Assembly: GCA_046052145.1 (NCBI GenBank)
Contig: JBJOMW010000001.1
Coordinates: 558,001-622,000 of the forward strand
Reading direction: 5' to 3'
Origin: Falsiroseomonas sp046052145
GTDB lineage: Bacteria > Pseudomonadota > Alphaproteobacteria > Acetobacterales > Acetobacteraceae
DNA: 64,000 nucleotides
Shown here: positions 1 to 7,928 of the stretch, one piece after another
Numbering within the stretch: position 1 is the first letter of the stretch
Layout of the letters: every line of letters starts with the position of its first letter
The notes under the pieces: generated by a model
What the model was told of the DNA's origin: nothing
The model's database searches: none
What the model saw: the letters and a program-made list of their open reading frames with translations, nothing else
Made by a program: the position numbers and the translations under genes

Positions 1-547
1 GCACATTGTGCGGGCCGAGTTCGACCGCCAGCGCGCGGATGAACATCTTGAGGCCGCCCTTCGCCGCCGAATAGGGCGTGATGGTGCCGCGGCCGAGATC
101 CGACGCCAGGCTGCCGGTGGCGATGATCTTGCCGCGCCGGCGCTCCTTCATCCCAGGCACCACGATGCGGGAGAGGCGGAACAGCGCGGTCAGGTGGGTG
201 TCGAGCACGCCGTACCAGCCTTCATCGGTCAGCGTCTCGACCGGGCCGCGATACTGGTTGCCGGCATTGTGCAGCAGGATGTCGATGGGCCCGAGGCCGC
301 GCACCACCTGCTCCATCTGCGCCGCGTCGCGCACGTCGAAGGCGGCGGTGCGGACCTTCAGCCCCTCGGCGCGCATCGTCGCCGCCTGGGCATCGAGGGT
401 GGCCTGGTCGCGCCCGTTCAGGATCACCTCGGCGCCGGCGCGGGCGAGGCCCGTGGACATCGCCGCCCCCAGCCCGCGCGAGGCGCCGGTGACGAGCGCC
501 ACCCGCCCGGTCAGGTCGAACATTGCGGCGTGCAGCGGCGTGGGCAT
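1..547 (-). CDS. SDR family oxidoreductase (3' end outside window)
   Basis: The reading frame runs leftward off the window edge, so only about 182 N-terminal residues are seen. They show the short-chain dehydrogenase cofactor motif TGASRGLG at residues 20-27, an HNAG version of the NNAG motif near residue 98, and YSAAK, the catalytic Tyr/Lys pair, near residue 160. The family uses NAD(P)(H) to oxidise or reduce alcohols, sugars or hydroxyacids in the cytoplasm; the substrate cannot be read from this fragment. The ATG at 547 is chosen because GGAGGAA lies seven bases upstream of it. The gene is divergent from the Bug receptor at 649, and the spacer holds a LysR-type dyad. Confidence 0.85.
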   Translation of the reverse strand, partial: MPTPLHAAMFDLTGRVALVTGASRGLGAAMSTGLARAGAEVILNGRDQATLDAQAATMRAEGLKVRTAAFDVRDAAQMEQVVRGLGPIDILLHNAGNQYRGPVETLTDEGWYGVLDTHLTALFRLSRIVVPGMKERRRGKIIATGSLASDLGRGTITPYSAAKGGLKMFIRALAVELGPHNV

Positions 548-612
548 GGGGCGTTCCTCCGTTCCTGTGCGCAGGAGGCTAGCAAGCGATGCTTGCGCCG
601 CCAGCCCCGTAT

Positions 613-630
613 GATTAACTGGACGTAATC
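613..630. promoter_or_regulatory. Candidate LysR-type operator, GATTA-N8-TAATC
   Basis: A perfect dyad (GATTA, eight bases, TAATC) lies in the spacer between the divergent SDR and Bug genes, 18 bases before the Bug start. The T-N11-A pattern inside it is what LysR regulators commonly bind. A second short dyad, GCAAGC-GAT-GCTTGC, lies at 582-596. No regulator gene adjoins this spacer inside the window, so the assignment rests on symmetry and position only. Confidence 0.3.
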
Positions 631-648
631 AAGCATAAGGGGGAAGCT

Positions 649-1626
649 ATGCCGGGACGTCGTTCATTCCTTGCCCTTGCCGGGGCGCCGTTGGTCCTGC
701 CCGCCGTTGCGCACGCGCAGGCCGCCTGGCCGGACCGGCCTGTGCGGATCATCGTTCCGTTCCCGCCGGGGCAATCCACCGACATCATCGCCCGCCTGGT
801 CGCCGATGCGCTGTCCGCGCGCTGGCCGCAGCGCGTTTTGGTCGAGAACCGCGGCGGTGGCGCCGGCGTGCCAGCGATGGAAGCCACCGCGCGTTCGCCG
901 GCCGATGGCACCACGCTGGTCGCGGGCTCGATCGGGCCGATGGCGGTGAATGCGGCTGTCATGCCGCGCCTGCCCTACGACCCGGAGCGCGACTTCGCGC
1001 CGATCACCAACCTGACGATGGTGCCGCTCTGCATCGTGGCGCACCCGTCTTTCCCGGCGAATGACCCGGCGGGGTTCCTGGCCGCGGCGCGCGCGGCGGC
1101 GCAGCCGCTGGATGTCGCGACGGCAGGCCCCGCAAGCGGCGCGCATATGGCCGCGGAGCTGCTGGCGCACCGGCTCGGCGTGCGGCTGAACATGGTCCAT
1201 TACCGCGGCAGCGGCCCGGCGGTGACCGACCTGCTGGCGGGCAATGTGCGGCTGATGACGGACAGCCTCGCCTCCGCCCTGCCGCATGTCCGCGGGGGGC
1301 GGCTGAAGCTGATCGGCGTCAGCACGGCGCAGCGCGTGAGCTGGGCTCCCGATGTGCCGACGTTTGCCGAGACGGTTGCGCCGGGCCATCAGGCGGTGGG
1401 CTGGAACGGGCTCGCCGCGCCGGCCGGCACGCCGGCCGAGATCATCCGCCGCATCAACACTGATGTCACTGCGGTGCTCCGCGATGCCGAGGTGGTGCGC
1501 CGGATCGAGGAGGCCGGAATGCTGGCCGATCCGCAGACGCCCGAGCAATTCGGCGCCTTCCTCCGCGCCGAGCTGGCGCGTTGGCGCGAGGTGGCGCGGA
1601 TCGCCAATGTCAGGCTTGAAGGCTGA
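649..1626 (+). CDS. Bug/TctC-type tripartite tricarboxylate transporter receptor
   Basis: A 325-residue exported solute-binding protein. Residues 1-24 form a signal peptide with an RR pair and an AHAQA cleavage region. The mature part starts with the family hallmark WPDRPVRIIVPFPPG, followed by STDIIAR, VENRGGGAG, the PADGTTL segment and the HYRGSGPAVTDLLAGNV loop. Bug proteins bind small carboxylates, amides or aromatic acids in the periplasm and often have no cognate permease next door, as here. A GGGGGAAG Shine-Dalgarno sequence lies just before the ATG. The ligand cannot be predicted. Confidence 0.93.
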   Translation: MPGRRSFLALAGAPLVLPAVAHAQAAWPDRPVRIIVPFPPGQSTDIIARLVADALSARWPQRVLVENRGGGAGVPAMEATARSPADGTTLVAGSIGPMAVNAAVMPRLPYDPERDFAPITNLTMVPLCIVAHPSFPANDPAGFLAAARAAAQPLDVATAGPASGAHMAAELLAHRLGVRLNMVHYRGSGPAVTDLLAGNVRLMTDSLASALPHVRGGRLKLIGVSTAQRVSWAPDVPTFAETVAPGHQAVGWNGLAAPAGTPAEIIRRINTDVTAVLRDAEVVRRIEEAGMLADPQTPEQFGAFLRAELARWREVARIANVRLEG

Positions 1627-1634
1627 ACGGCCGA

Positions 1635-1663
1635 CGCCCTCTCCCGCCGCGCGGGGGAGGGCG
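1635..1663. terminator. REP-like hairpin, probable bidirectional terminator
   Basis: Thirteen-base arms (1635-1647 and 1651-1663, one mismatch) enclose a three-base loop, between two genes that converge with only 41 bases between their stops. The CCCTCTCCCGC core recurs in the hairpin at 15397-15420, so both may belong to one dispersed repeat family. No T-tract follows. Confidence 0.5.
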
Positions 1664-1667
1664 GCGG

Positions 1668-2093
1668 TCAGATCAGGCACAACTCCCGCAGCTCGTTCCG
1701 CAGCTTGGGCGGGAGCTTCTCAAGCCCCTGTGCCGGCACCTGGCCCTTCGGCAGGTCCGGCGGGGCGGCGGCGGGGTCGAGGTAGCGCCAGCCCTGGAAG
1801 GGTTTTTGGGGGCGCAGCTCCACCGGGATCAGCTCCGGGTCCAGCACCAGGCCGCAACATGCGGAGCCATCGTCCCAAAGCTCCTCCCGCACATCCAGCA
1901 GGCGTTGGCGCACGCGCACGAAGCCGCCGATCACCCAATAGAGGCTGCCGCCATCCAGCAGCTCTGGCACGCGCTTCGGCGTCATCCGCGTCTGGTGGCG
2001 GAGCGGCGGGTCGTGGCGGCGGCGCGCGCGCTGCCATTCGGCCAGCTCGGCAACCTCCTTCACCCCGACGCAAAGCTTGATCATGTGGAGCAT
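1668..2093 (-). CDS. DUF1489 family protein
   Basis: About 141 residues when started at the MLHMIKLCVGV methionine, the characteristic beginning of the alphaproteobacterial DUF1489 family. An upstream in-frame ATG at 2132 would add 13 residues that do not resemble the family. Conserved-looking stretches are RMTPKR, GGSLYWVIGG, RQRLLDVRE and the C-terminal PFQGWRYL. There is no signal peptide or membrane segment, so it is presumably cytosolic. Its function is unknown. It converges with the Bug gene at 649-1626 and stands alone on its strand. Confidence 0.8.
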   Translation of the reverse strand: MLHMIKLCVGVKEVAELAEWQRARRRHDPPLRHQTRMTPKRVPELLDGGSLYWVIGGFVRVRQRLLDVREELWDDGSACCGLVLDPELIPVELRPQKPFQGWRYLDPAAAPPDLPKGQVPAQGLEKLPPKLRNELRELCLI

Positions 2094-2191
2094 GGGCGGG
2101 GAGCCATGTGGCATGTCCCCGAGTCCGCGCAAGGCCAGCCAGCCGCGGGGTGAGGCGTCGCGCCGCGCAGCTTGCTTGCCGCGCCTTGCGC

Positions 2192-2208
2192 CAATCGGTA
2201 ACTGATTG
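2192..2208. promoter_or_regulatory. Dyad CAATC-N7-GATTG upstream of TAXI receptor gene
   Basis: A perfect five-base dyad with a seven-base centre lies 29 bases before the TAXI gene start. The same outline, CAATC-N7-GATTG, occurs at 46863-46879 in the AraC/adhesin spacer. It may be an operator, but five-base arms can occur by chance. Confidence 0.2.
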
Positions 2209-2237
2209 AGACGAAACGCACGCTAAGGGAGGAAACC

Positions 2238-3230
2238 ATGCGTCGTCGTACGATCCTGCTCGGCTCCACCATCGCCGCGCCGATGCTGCTGGGGCTCCGC
2301 CCGGCGGCGGCGCAGCCGCGCAACGCCGCCTGGCCGCGCGCCCTGACGATGGGCACCGCCGCGCCGGGCGGCACCTATGCGCTGTATGGGCCGGCCTGGG
2401 GCCAGCTCGCGCAGGAGGCGACGGGGGTCAACATCTCCTACCGGACCACGCAGGGCCCGAACCAGAACATCGTCCTGGTGCAGCGACGTGAAGTCGAGCT
2501 CGGCATGGTGACGATGGGCGTCGCGCTGCAGGCCTGGAACGGCCAGGGCGACTGGACGCAGGGTCAGCGCTTCCGCGACATCCGTGCGCTCTTCCCGATG
2601 TACGACACGCCCTTCCACGGCATCGCGCTGAAATCCTCGGGCATCACGACCCATGCGCAGCTGGCCGGCAAGAATGTGGGCGTCGGGCCGCGCGGCGGCA
2701 CGCCGGGCACCTACTACCCGCTGATGCTGAACCACCTGGGCGCCCGGCCGTCGGCGATCCGCTACGGCTCGGCCTCCGACATCGCTGGGCAGCTGCAGGA
2801 CCGGCTGCTGGATGCCTTCGTCTTCGCCTCTGGCGTGCCGGTGCCGGCCTTCGCCGAGATCGAGGTGCAGGCCGATGTGAACTACCTCGACTTCACCGAG
2901 GTCGAGCAGCGCAGCCTGACGCAGCAATTCCCGGAACTCGCCGCCGGGACGCTGCCCATGGGCACCTATCGCAAGCAGGAGCGGCCGCTGCGCATCGTCG
3001 GCATGTACAATTTCGCGATCGCCCACCGCTCGCTGCCGGACGACCTGGCCTATGAGATCACGAAGTCGGTGCTCGGCCAGAATCCTCGGCTGCGCCAGGC
3101 GATCGCCGCGGCGTCGGAGACGCTGGCAGAGAACTGGACCAAGAACAGCTTCCTGCCCTTCCACCCCGGCGCAGCCCGCTATCTGCGCGAAGTGGGCCAG
3201 CGCGTGCCGGACAACCTGGTCGAGCGCTGA
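2238..3230 (+). CDS. TAXI family TRAP transporter solute-binding subunit
   Basis: A 330-residue exported receptor. The signal peptide (residues 1-25) ends near AAAQP. It is followed by the TAXI hallmark LTMGTAAPGGTYALYGPAWG and by TQGPNQNIVLVQRREVELGMV. Further on are the AGKNVGVGPRGGTPGTYY segment and the ligand-side region DRLLDAFVFASGVPVPAF. Family members capture dicarboxylates or amino acids for a fused TRAP permease; no dctM or dctQM gene is present here, so the receptor is an orphan or is served from elsewhere. GGGAGGAAA lies just before the ATG. A strong hairpin follows the stop. Confidence 0.92.
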   Translation: MRRRTILLGSTIAAPMLLGLRPAAAQPRNAAWPRALTMGTAAPGGTYALYGPAWGQLAQEATGVNISYRTTQGPNQNIVLVQRREVELGMVTMGVALQAWNGQGDWTQGQRFRDIRALFPMYDTPFHGIALKSSGITTHAQLAGKNVGVGPRGGTPGTYYPLMLNHLGARPSAIRYGSASDIAGQLQDRLLDAFVFASGVPVPAFAEIEVQADVNYLDFTEVEQRSLTQQFPELAAGTLPMGTYRKQERPLRIVGMYNFAIAHRSLPDDLAYEITKSVLGQNPRLRQAIAAASETLAENWTKNSFLPFHPGAARYLREVGQRVPDNLVER

Positions 3231-3238
3231 CCAGTCCC

Positions 3239-3279
3239 AGCCGGTGAATGCGCCCCAGGACGGGGCGCGTTCACCGGCT
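3239..3279 (+). terminator. Strong hairpin after TAXI receptor gene
   Basis: Eighteen-base arms (3239-3256 and 3262-3279), with a single G-U-type mismatch and a five-base loop, begin eight bases after the stop codon. No T-run follows, so termination may need Rho or the hairpin may protect the 3' end. Confidence 0.6.
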
Positions 3280-3334
3280 GTCAAGGCGCGGCTGGTAGGT
3301 GCGGCGTGGTCATCGCCGCGGAACAGCCCCTGTC

Positions 3335-5653
3335 ATGCGCCTTCTCCTCAATCTCTCGGTTGGCCGGAAGCTTGCTGCCAGCGCGGCGCTGGCCGTCGGG
3401 CTGCTGATCCTCCTGGTCGTGCTGGTGCAGGGGCAGGCGGCCGATGTGGCCGAGGCGCAGCGCGAGCAGGGCCGGCTGGAAGCCGCGCAGGCGCGGATCG
3501 AAGCCGGCGCCGATGCGCTGCGCGAAGTGCCGGTGCTGGAACGCGACCTGCTGCTGACGCAGGACGCCGCGGGGCAGGGCCAGGCCCGCGCCCGCCTTCT
3601 CACCGCGCTCGACAGGGGGCTGGTGGGGGTGACGGCCGGCGTCGAGGTGCATGGCGATCCGGCGATGCGCGCCGTCCTGCCGCGCCTGCGCACCGCGACC
3701 GAAGCCTATCGCAGCGTGCTGGAGGCCCTGGCGGCCGAACGCGCCCGGCTGGTGCGGCTGCGCGATGAGGCCCTGTTCGGCGGCGCCGCCGATTACGACA
3801 CCCTGTTCGAGACGGTGAATGGCAGCCTGACCTTCGATGTACCGGCGGATGCGCAGGAGGATGCGCGCCAGCGCCTGCTGACCGTCCATGGCGCGGTCAA
3901 TGACGTGCGGCTCAGCGTGCAGCGCCTGCTGGCGACCGGCGATACGACGCAGATCCGCCGCGTGCGCCGCGGCATCGCGCAGATCCGCGTGCATGGCCGC
4001 GGCCTGGCCGGAATCGAAGCGGCGCCGCAGCTGCGCGCCGACATCGGCCGCCTGCTGGAAAGCGCGCAGCGCATCGGGGAAGGTGCGGAGCAGGTGCTGG
4101 CCGCCGGCGAGACGGTTGAGCGGCTGCGCCTGGAACAGCTCGGCCCTGCGCGCCTCGCGATGCTGGGCGAGATCGGGCAGCTGACGGAGGCCGCTCTGCA
4201 GATTTCGGCCGAACGGCGCCTCGTGCTGGTGGCGGCCGCGCATCAGGTGCAGAGCGTGACGCTCTGGACCGGCTTCGCTATCGCCCTGGTGATCGTGCTG
4301 TCCGGCTTGGCGATGGCGACGACGGTCGGCGCGCCGCTGCGGCGGCTGGCCGGCGCGATGCGCCTGATCGCAGCGGGCGATGCGGGCGCGGTCGTGCCGC
4401 ATCGCGGCCGGCATGACGAGATCGGCACCATCGCCGAGGCGCTGGAGACGCTGCGCGCCACCGTCGGCCGCGCCTTCGCGCAGGGCCAGATGATCGAGCA
4501 GCTGCCAACCGCGGTGATGAGCGCCGATCCGCGCGGCGATTTCCGCATCACCTATATGAACGCCGAGACGCGGCGCCTGCTCGACCAGATCAGGGCCCAT
4601 CTGCCGGTGCCGCCGGAGCAGCTGCTCGGCGAGAGCATCGATGTCTTCCACCGCAATCCCGCGCATCAGCGCGCGATGCTGGCCGACCCCTCGCGGCTGC
4701 CGCACACCGCGCGGATCAAGCTCGGCCCGGATGTACTGGAGCTGCGGATCTCCGCCATCCGCGACGCTGCGGGCGACTACACGGCGGCCATGCTCACCTG
4801 GCAGCTGGCGACGGAAAAGGTGCGCCTTGCCGACACCTTCGAGCATGAGGTGGGCGCGGTGGTGGAGGCGGTCGCGGCGTCTGCCGAGCGGCTGCAGGCC
4901 TCCGCGCGCAGCCTGTCGGGCTCGGCCGAGGTCTCCGGCGCGGAGGCGGCGGCGGTGGCCGAGGCCGGTGGGCGCGCCAATGGCGATGTGCAGTCGGTCG
5001 CCGCCGCTGCCGAGGAAATGGCCGCGAGCGTGGCGGAGATCGCACGCCGTGTGCAGGAAGCTGCCGAGGTCGCCGCGCGTGCGGTGACGGAAGCGCGGCA
5101 GACCGATGCGACGGTGCAGGGTCTGTCGGATGCCGCATCGCGCATCGGCGATGTTGTCCGCCTGATCGGCGACATTGCAGGGCAGACCAATCTTCTGGCG
5201 TTGAACGCCACGATCGAGGCAGCGCGGGCCGGCGAGGCCGGCAAGGGCTTCGCGGTGGTGGCGAGCGAGGTGAAGCTACTGGCGAACCAGACCGCCAAGG
5301 CGACCGAGGACATTGCCCACCAGATTGCGGAGATGCAGGGCGCGACCGGGCAGGCGGTGGAGGCGATCCGCAGCATCGGCGCCATCGTGGCCCGCACCAG
5401 CGAGATCGCGACCACCATCGCCGCTGCGGTGGAAGAACAGGGTTCCGCGACGCAGGAGATCGCGCGGAGCGCCGCCCAGGTTGCCTCTGCCACCGGCACC
5501 GTTGCGGAGCGTATCCAGGGCGTGCGCAGCGCGGCGGAGGCGACCGGCACATCGGCGGCGGCGATGCGCGACGATAGCGGCGCGCTGGCGGCCCAGGCCG
5601 CCACACTGCGTGAGAAATCCGCGAGCTTCCTGGCGGCCGTCCGCGCGACCTAG
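3335..5653 (+). CDS. Methyl-accepting chemotaxis protein with HAMP and PAS-like domains
   Basis: A 772-residue transmembrane chemoreceptor when started at the ATG of MRLLLNLS; a GTG at 3299 would add 12 basic residues in front of the first membrane helix. Order: TM1 (about 10-32), a long helical periplasmic sensor, TM2 (about 309-333), HAMP (333-385), a PAS-like module (388-495, with IEQLPTAVMSAD and NAETRRLLDQI), then the signalling domain. The CheA/CheW-binding hairpin tip is GQTNLLALNATIEAARAGE near residues 612-630. The protein should relay a periplasmic or redox signal to the chemotaxis kinase. No che genes are nearby, so it is an orphan receptor gene. The end carries no CheR-docking pentapeptide. 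Confidence 0.93.
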   Translation: MRLLLNLSVGRKLAASAALAVGLLILLVVLVQGQAADVAEAQREQGRLEAAQARIEAGADALREVPVLERDLLLTQDAAGQGQARARLLTALDRGLVGVTAGVEVHGDPAMRAVLPRLRTATEAYRSVLEALAAERARLVRLRDEALFGGAADYDTLFETVNGSLTFDVPADAQEDARQRLLTVHGAVNDVRLSVQRLLATGDTTQIRRVRRGIAQIRVHGRGLAGIEAAPQLRADIGRLLESAQRIGEGAEQVLAAGETVERLRLEQLGPARLAMLGEIGQLTEAALQISAERRLVLVAAAHQVQSVTLWTGFAIALVIVLSGLAMATTVGAPLRRLAGAMRLIAAGDAGAVVPHRGRHDEIGTIAEALETLRATVGRAFAQGQMIEQLPTAVMSADPRGDFRITYMNAETRRLLDQIRAHLPVPPEQLLGESIDVFHRNPAHQRAMLADPSRLPHTARIKLGPDVLELRISAIRDAAGDYTAAMLTWQLATEKVRLADTFEHEVGAVVEAVAASAERLQASARSLSGSAEVSGAEAAAVAEAGGRANGDVQSVAAAAEEMAASVAEIARRVQEAAEVAARAVTEARQTDATVQGLSDAASRIGDVVRLIGDIAGQTNLLALNATIEAARAGEAGKGFAVVASEVKLLANQTAKATEDIAHQIAEMQGATGQAVEAIRSIGAIVARTSEIATTIAAAVEEQGSATQEIARSAAQVASATGTVAERIQGVRSAAEATGTSAAAMRDDSGALAAQAATLREKSASFLAAVRAT

Positions 5654-5757
5654 GCGACCCCCGCCGCCCTGCCGCCAGCACCGCCAGACAGGCCGGAGGT
5701 TGCCCTGGGGGCGCCGGGCGCCTAACTCCGCGGTCGCAAGACGGTTCGGGTGGTCAC

Positions 5758-6777
5758 ATGGGTATCAGCATCGCCGTGGTCGGCGCGACCGGCCAGGTCG
5801 GACGCGAGGTCCTGCGCACCCTCGCCGAGCGCGGTTTCCCGGCCACCGAGGTCACGGCCCTTGTGCCGGGACGCGGCGGCGGGGCCGAGGTCTCCTATGG
5901 CGAGGAGCGCGTGCTGCGCGTCCGCGGCACTGAGGGCCATGATTTCGGCAGCACCGACCTGGTCTTCATGGCCGCCGGCGAGGCCGCCAGCGCGGCCGAG
6001 ACGCCGCGCATCGCCGCAACCGGCGCGATGGTGGTGGACCTCTCGGCGCGCTTCCGAATGGAGCCTGACGTACCGCTGGTGGTGCCGGAGGTGAACGCCG
6101 CCGCGCTGAAGCGCGCCGTGAAGCGCCGCATCGTCGCCTGCCCCAGCAGCGTGGCCACGACGGTGGCCGTCGCCCTGAAGCCGCTGCATGCGATCGGCCG
6201 TGCGCGCCGCGCCGTCATCACCGGCCTGCAGGCGGTCGCCGGCGCCGGCAAGGACGCGATGGACGAGCTCTGGGCGCAGACCCGCGGCATTTATGTGAAT
6301 GAGGCGCCGCCGGCCGAGCAGTTCCCGAAGGCCATCGCCTTCAACCTGATCCCGCAGGTTGGCGAGTTCGGCGGGGATGGTACGACGCGCGAAGAAGCCG
6401 GCATCGCGGCCGAGCTGCGCAAGCTGGTGGACCCCGACCTTGCGGCGGTGGCGAGCTGCGTGCGCGTGCCGGTTTTCATCGGCGATAGCGCGACGGTGGT
6501 GGTGGAGTTCGAGCGCCCGGTGACCGAGAAGGCCGCCTGGGCCGCGCTGCGCGAGGCGCCGGGTATCACGCTGCTCGACCGGCGGGAGGAGGCTGGCTAT
6601 GTAACGCCCGCCGAAATCGCCGGCGAGGACATGGTCTATGTCAGCCGCCTGCGGCGCGATGCGACGGTGCCGAACGGCCTCGCCTTCTGGTGCGCCACCG
6701 ACACGCTGCGCAAGGGCGCGGCGCTGAACGCGGTGCAGGTGGCCGAGGAACTTCTCCAGATGAAGCTACTCGATTAG
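5758..6777 (+). CDS. Aspartate-semialdehyde dehydrogenase homologue lacking catalytic Cys and His
   Basis: A 339-residue protein with the whole ASADH fold signature: GATGQVGREVL at residues 9-19, GLQAVAGAGKDAMDEL at 156-171, FNLIPQVGEFGGDG, and PNGLAFWCATDTLRKGAALNAVQ near the C-terminus. The active-site strand, normally NPNCS, reads CPSSV at 128-132, so the nucleophilic cysteine is Ser131. The catalytic-base motif, normally FIGHSE, reads FIGDSA at 240-245, so the histidine is Asp243. Gln158 is kept. With both members of the dyad gone, normal phosphorylating dehydrogenase activity looks impossible; a regulatory or USG-1-like role is more likely. The true asd must lie elsewhere. The stop overlaps the converging PLP-enzyme gene. 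Confidence 0.85.
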   Translation: MGISIAVVGATGQVGREVLRTLAERGFPATEVTALVPGRGGGAEVSYGEERVLRVRGTEGHDFGSTDLVFMAAGEAASAAETPRIAATGAMVVDLSARFRMEPDVPLVVPEVNAAALKRAVKRRIVACPSSVATTVAVALKPLHAIGRARRAVITGLQAVAGAGKDAMDELWAQTRGIYVNEAPPAEQFPKAIAFNLIPQVGEFGGDGTTREEAGIAAELRKLVDPDLAAVASCVRVPVFIGDSATVVVEFERPVTEKAAWAALREAPGITLLDRREEAGYVTPAEIAGEDMVYVSRLRRDATVPNGLAFWCATDTLRKGAALNAVQVAEELLQMKLLD

Positions 6778-7928
6778 CCGCCCAGCACATCCCGCAGCGC
6801 GGCGCCGAGCGGGGCGAGGTCGCGTTCGGCCAGTGCCAGCGGGTTCACCACCAGCACGCCGTCCCTGAGGCGTCCCTGTCCGACATGGACGCGCCGCGTG
6901 CGCAGCCGGGCTTCCGCCTGGCGCGCGGCGGCGGTGTCCGCGCAGCGGATCAGCAGCAGCGGCACGGCGCCATCCGTGATCTCGCCGATGCCGGCGGCGT
7001 CGCGCACCATCTGCAGGCGGGCGCGCAGCCGCGCGCTGCGGGTTGCGTCATCCTCCGCGGCGAAGCGGCGGAGTGCGACGAGCAGGCCGACGATCTCCTC
7101 CTTCCCCGTCTTGCAGGACCGCCCGATGCCGTGCTGGGGCAGGCGCGCCGGCGTGGCGTTGCCGCCGAACTCCGCCGGCAGGCGGAACTGCCCCTCCGGC
7201 AGGTCGAGGTCGAGCATCTGCAGCAGGGCAGAGGCCACGAGGTCCCGCCGGCCCGCGAGCATGCCGCTCGCCTGCGGCCCGCCGATCGCCTTGCCGCCAG
7301 AGAAGCAGACGAGGTCCGCGCCGTCTTCGAAGAAGCGGCGGAGATTGGCGGCCGGCGGCAGCTGCGCCGCGGCGTCCACCAGCACCGGCACGCCGGCTTC
7401 ATGCGCGACGCGCGCCAGATCGGGCAATGCGGGCTCGGACCAGGGCTGCGCCACCCAGAGCACGCCGGCGGTGCGCGGGCCGATCGCGGCGGCGATCTCG
7501 GCGGCGGAGGCATCGCGCACGCCCGCACCGCTGAAACGGTCGGGAATGCCGATCTCGATGAGGCGCGCGCCGGCCACGCGCAGCGCGCGGTCGTACATGT
7601 TGCGCTGGCTGCGCGCGATGATGAATTCGTCGCGCGGCCCGGCCTGCGGCAGCGCATCCATCGCCGCGACATCAAGCCCCGCAAGGCAGGCGGCGGCGCC
7701 GAGCATCAGCGCGGCGGAAGCGCCGGCGGTGACGATGCCGGCCTCCGCGCCGGTGGCCTCCGTGATCGCGCGGCTCGCTGCGGCCTGGAGGTCGTGCATC
7801 TCAACGCAGGCGGTGGCGGCCTCGGCCATCGCGGCTGTGACCTCCGGGTGCATCATGCCGCCGGAGAGCCGCGTGTTGGTGCCCGCCGCGTTGATGATCG
7901 GCGTGACGCCAAGGGTTTCGTAGATCAT
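6774..7928 (-). CDS. SelA-like PLP-dependent enzyme (aminotransferase class V fold)
   Basis: 384 residues, starting MIYETLGVTPIINAAGTNTRLSGG, the typical opening of SelA-family PLP enzymes. These are related to selenocysteine synthase and to D-glucosaminate-6-phosphate ammonia-lyase. The PLP lysine is in SGGKAIGGPQASG, after the DLVCFSGGK strand, and VLVDAAAQLPP supplies the cofactor-ring aspartate. It is too short and too divergent in context for true selenocysteine synthesis, since no selB or selC is present. Its ATG overlaps the upstream glycerol-kinase stop as ATGA, so the two are probably translated together. A lyase or aldolase acting on an amino- or hydroxy-acid is plausible, but the substrate is unknown. 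Confidence 0.78.
   Translation of the reverse strand: MIYETLGVTPIINAAGTNTRLSGGMMHPEVTAAMAEAATACVEMHDLQAAASRAITEATGAEAGIVTAGASAALMLGAAACLAGLDVAAMDALPQAGPRDEFIIARSQRNMYDRALRVAGARLIEIGIPDRFSGAGVRDASAAEIAAAIGPRTAGVLWVAQPWSEPALPDLARVAHEAGVPVLVDAAAQLPPAANLRRFFEDGADLVCFSGGKAIGGPQASGMLAGRRDLVASALLQMLDLDLPEGQFRLPAEFGGNATPARLPQHGIGRSCKTGKEEIVGLLVALRRFAAEDDATRSARLRARLQMVRDAAGIGEITDGAVPLLLIRCADTAAARQAEARLRTRRVHVGQGRLRDGVLVVNPLALAERDLAPLGAALRDVLGG

Noticed and set aside
3281..4846. A 521-codon minus-strand frame opposite the chemoreceptor
   Set aside because: The plus strand carries a clear MCP; the antisense product is Arg/His/Gln-rich with no motif.
6774..7928. Calling the PLP enzyme selenocysteine synthase (selA)
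   Set aside because: It is shorter than SelA and no selB, selC or selD is present; the genomic partner is a polyol kinase.
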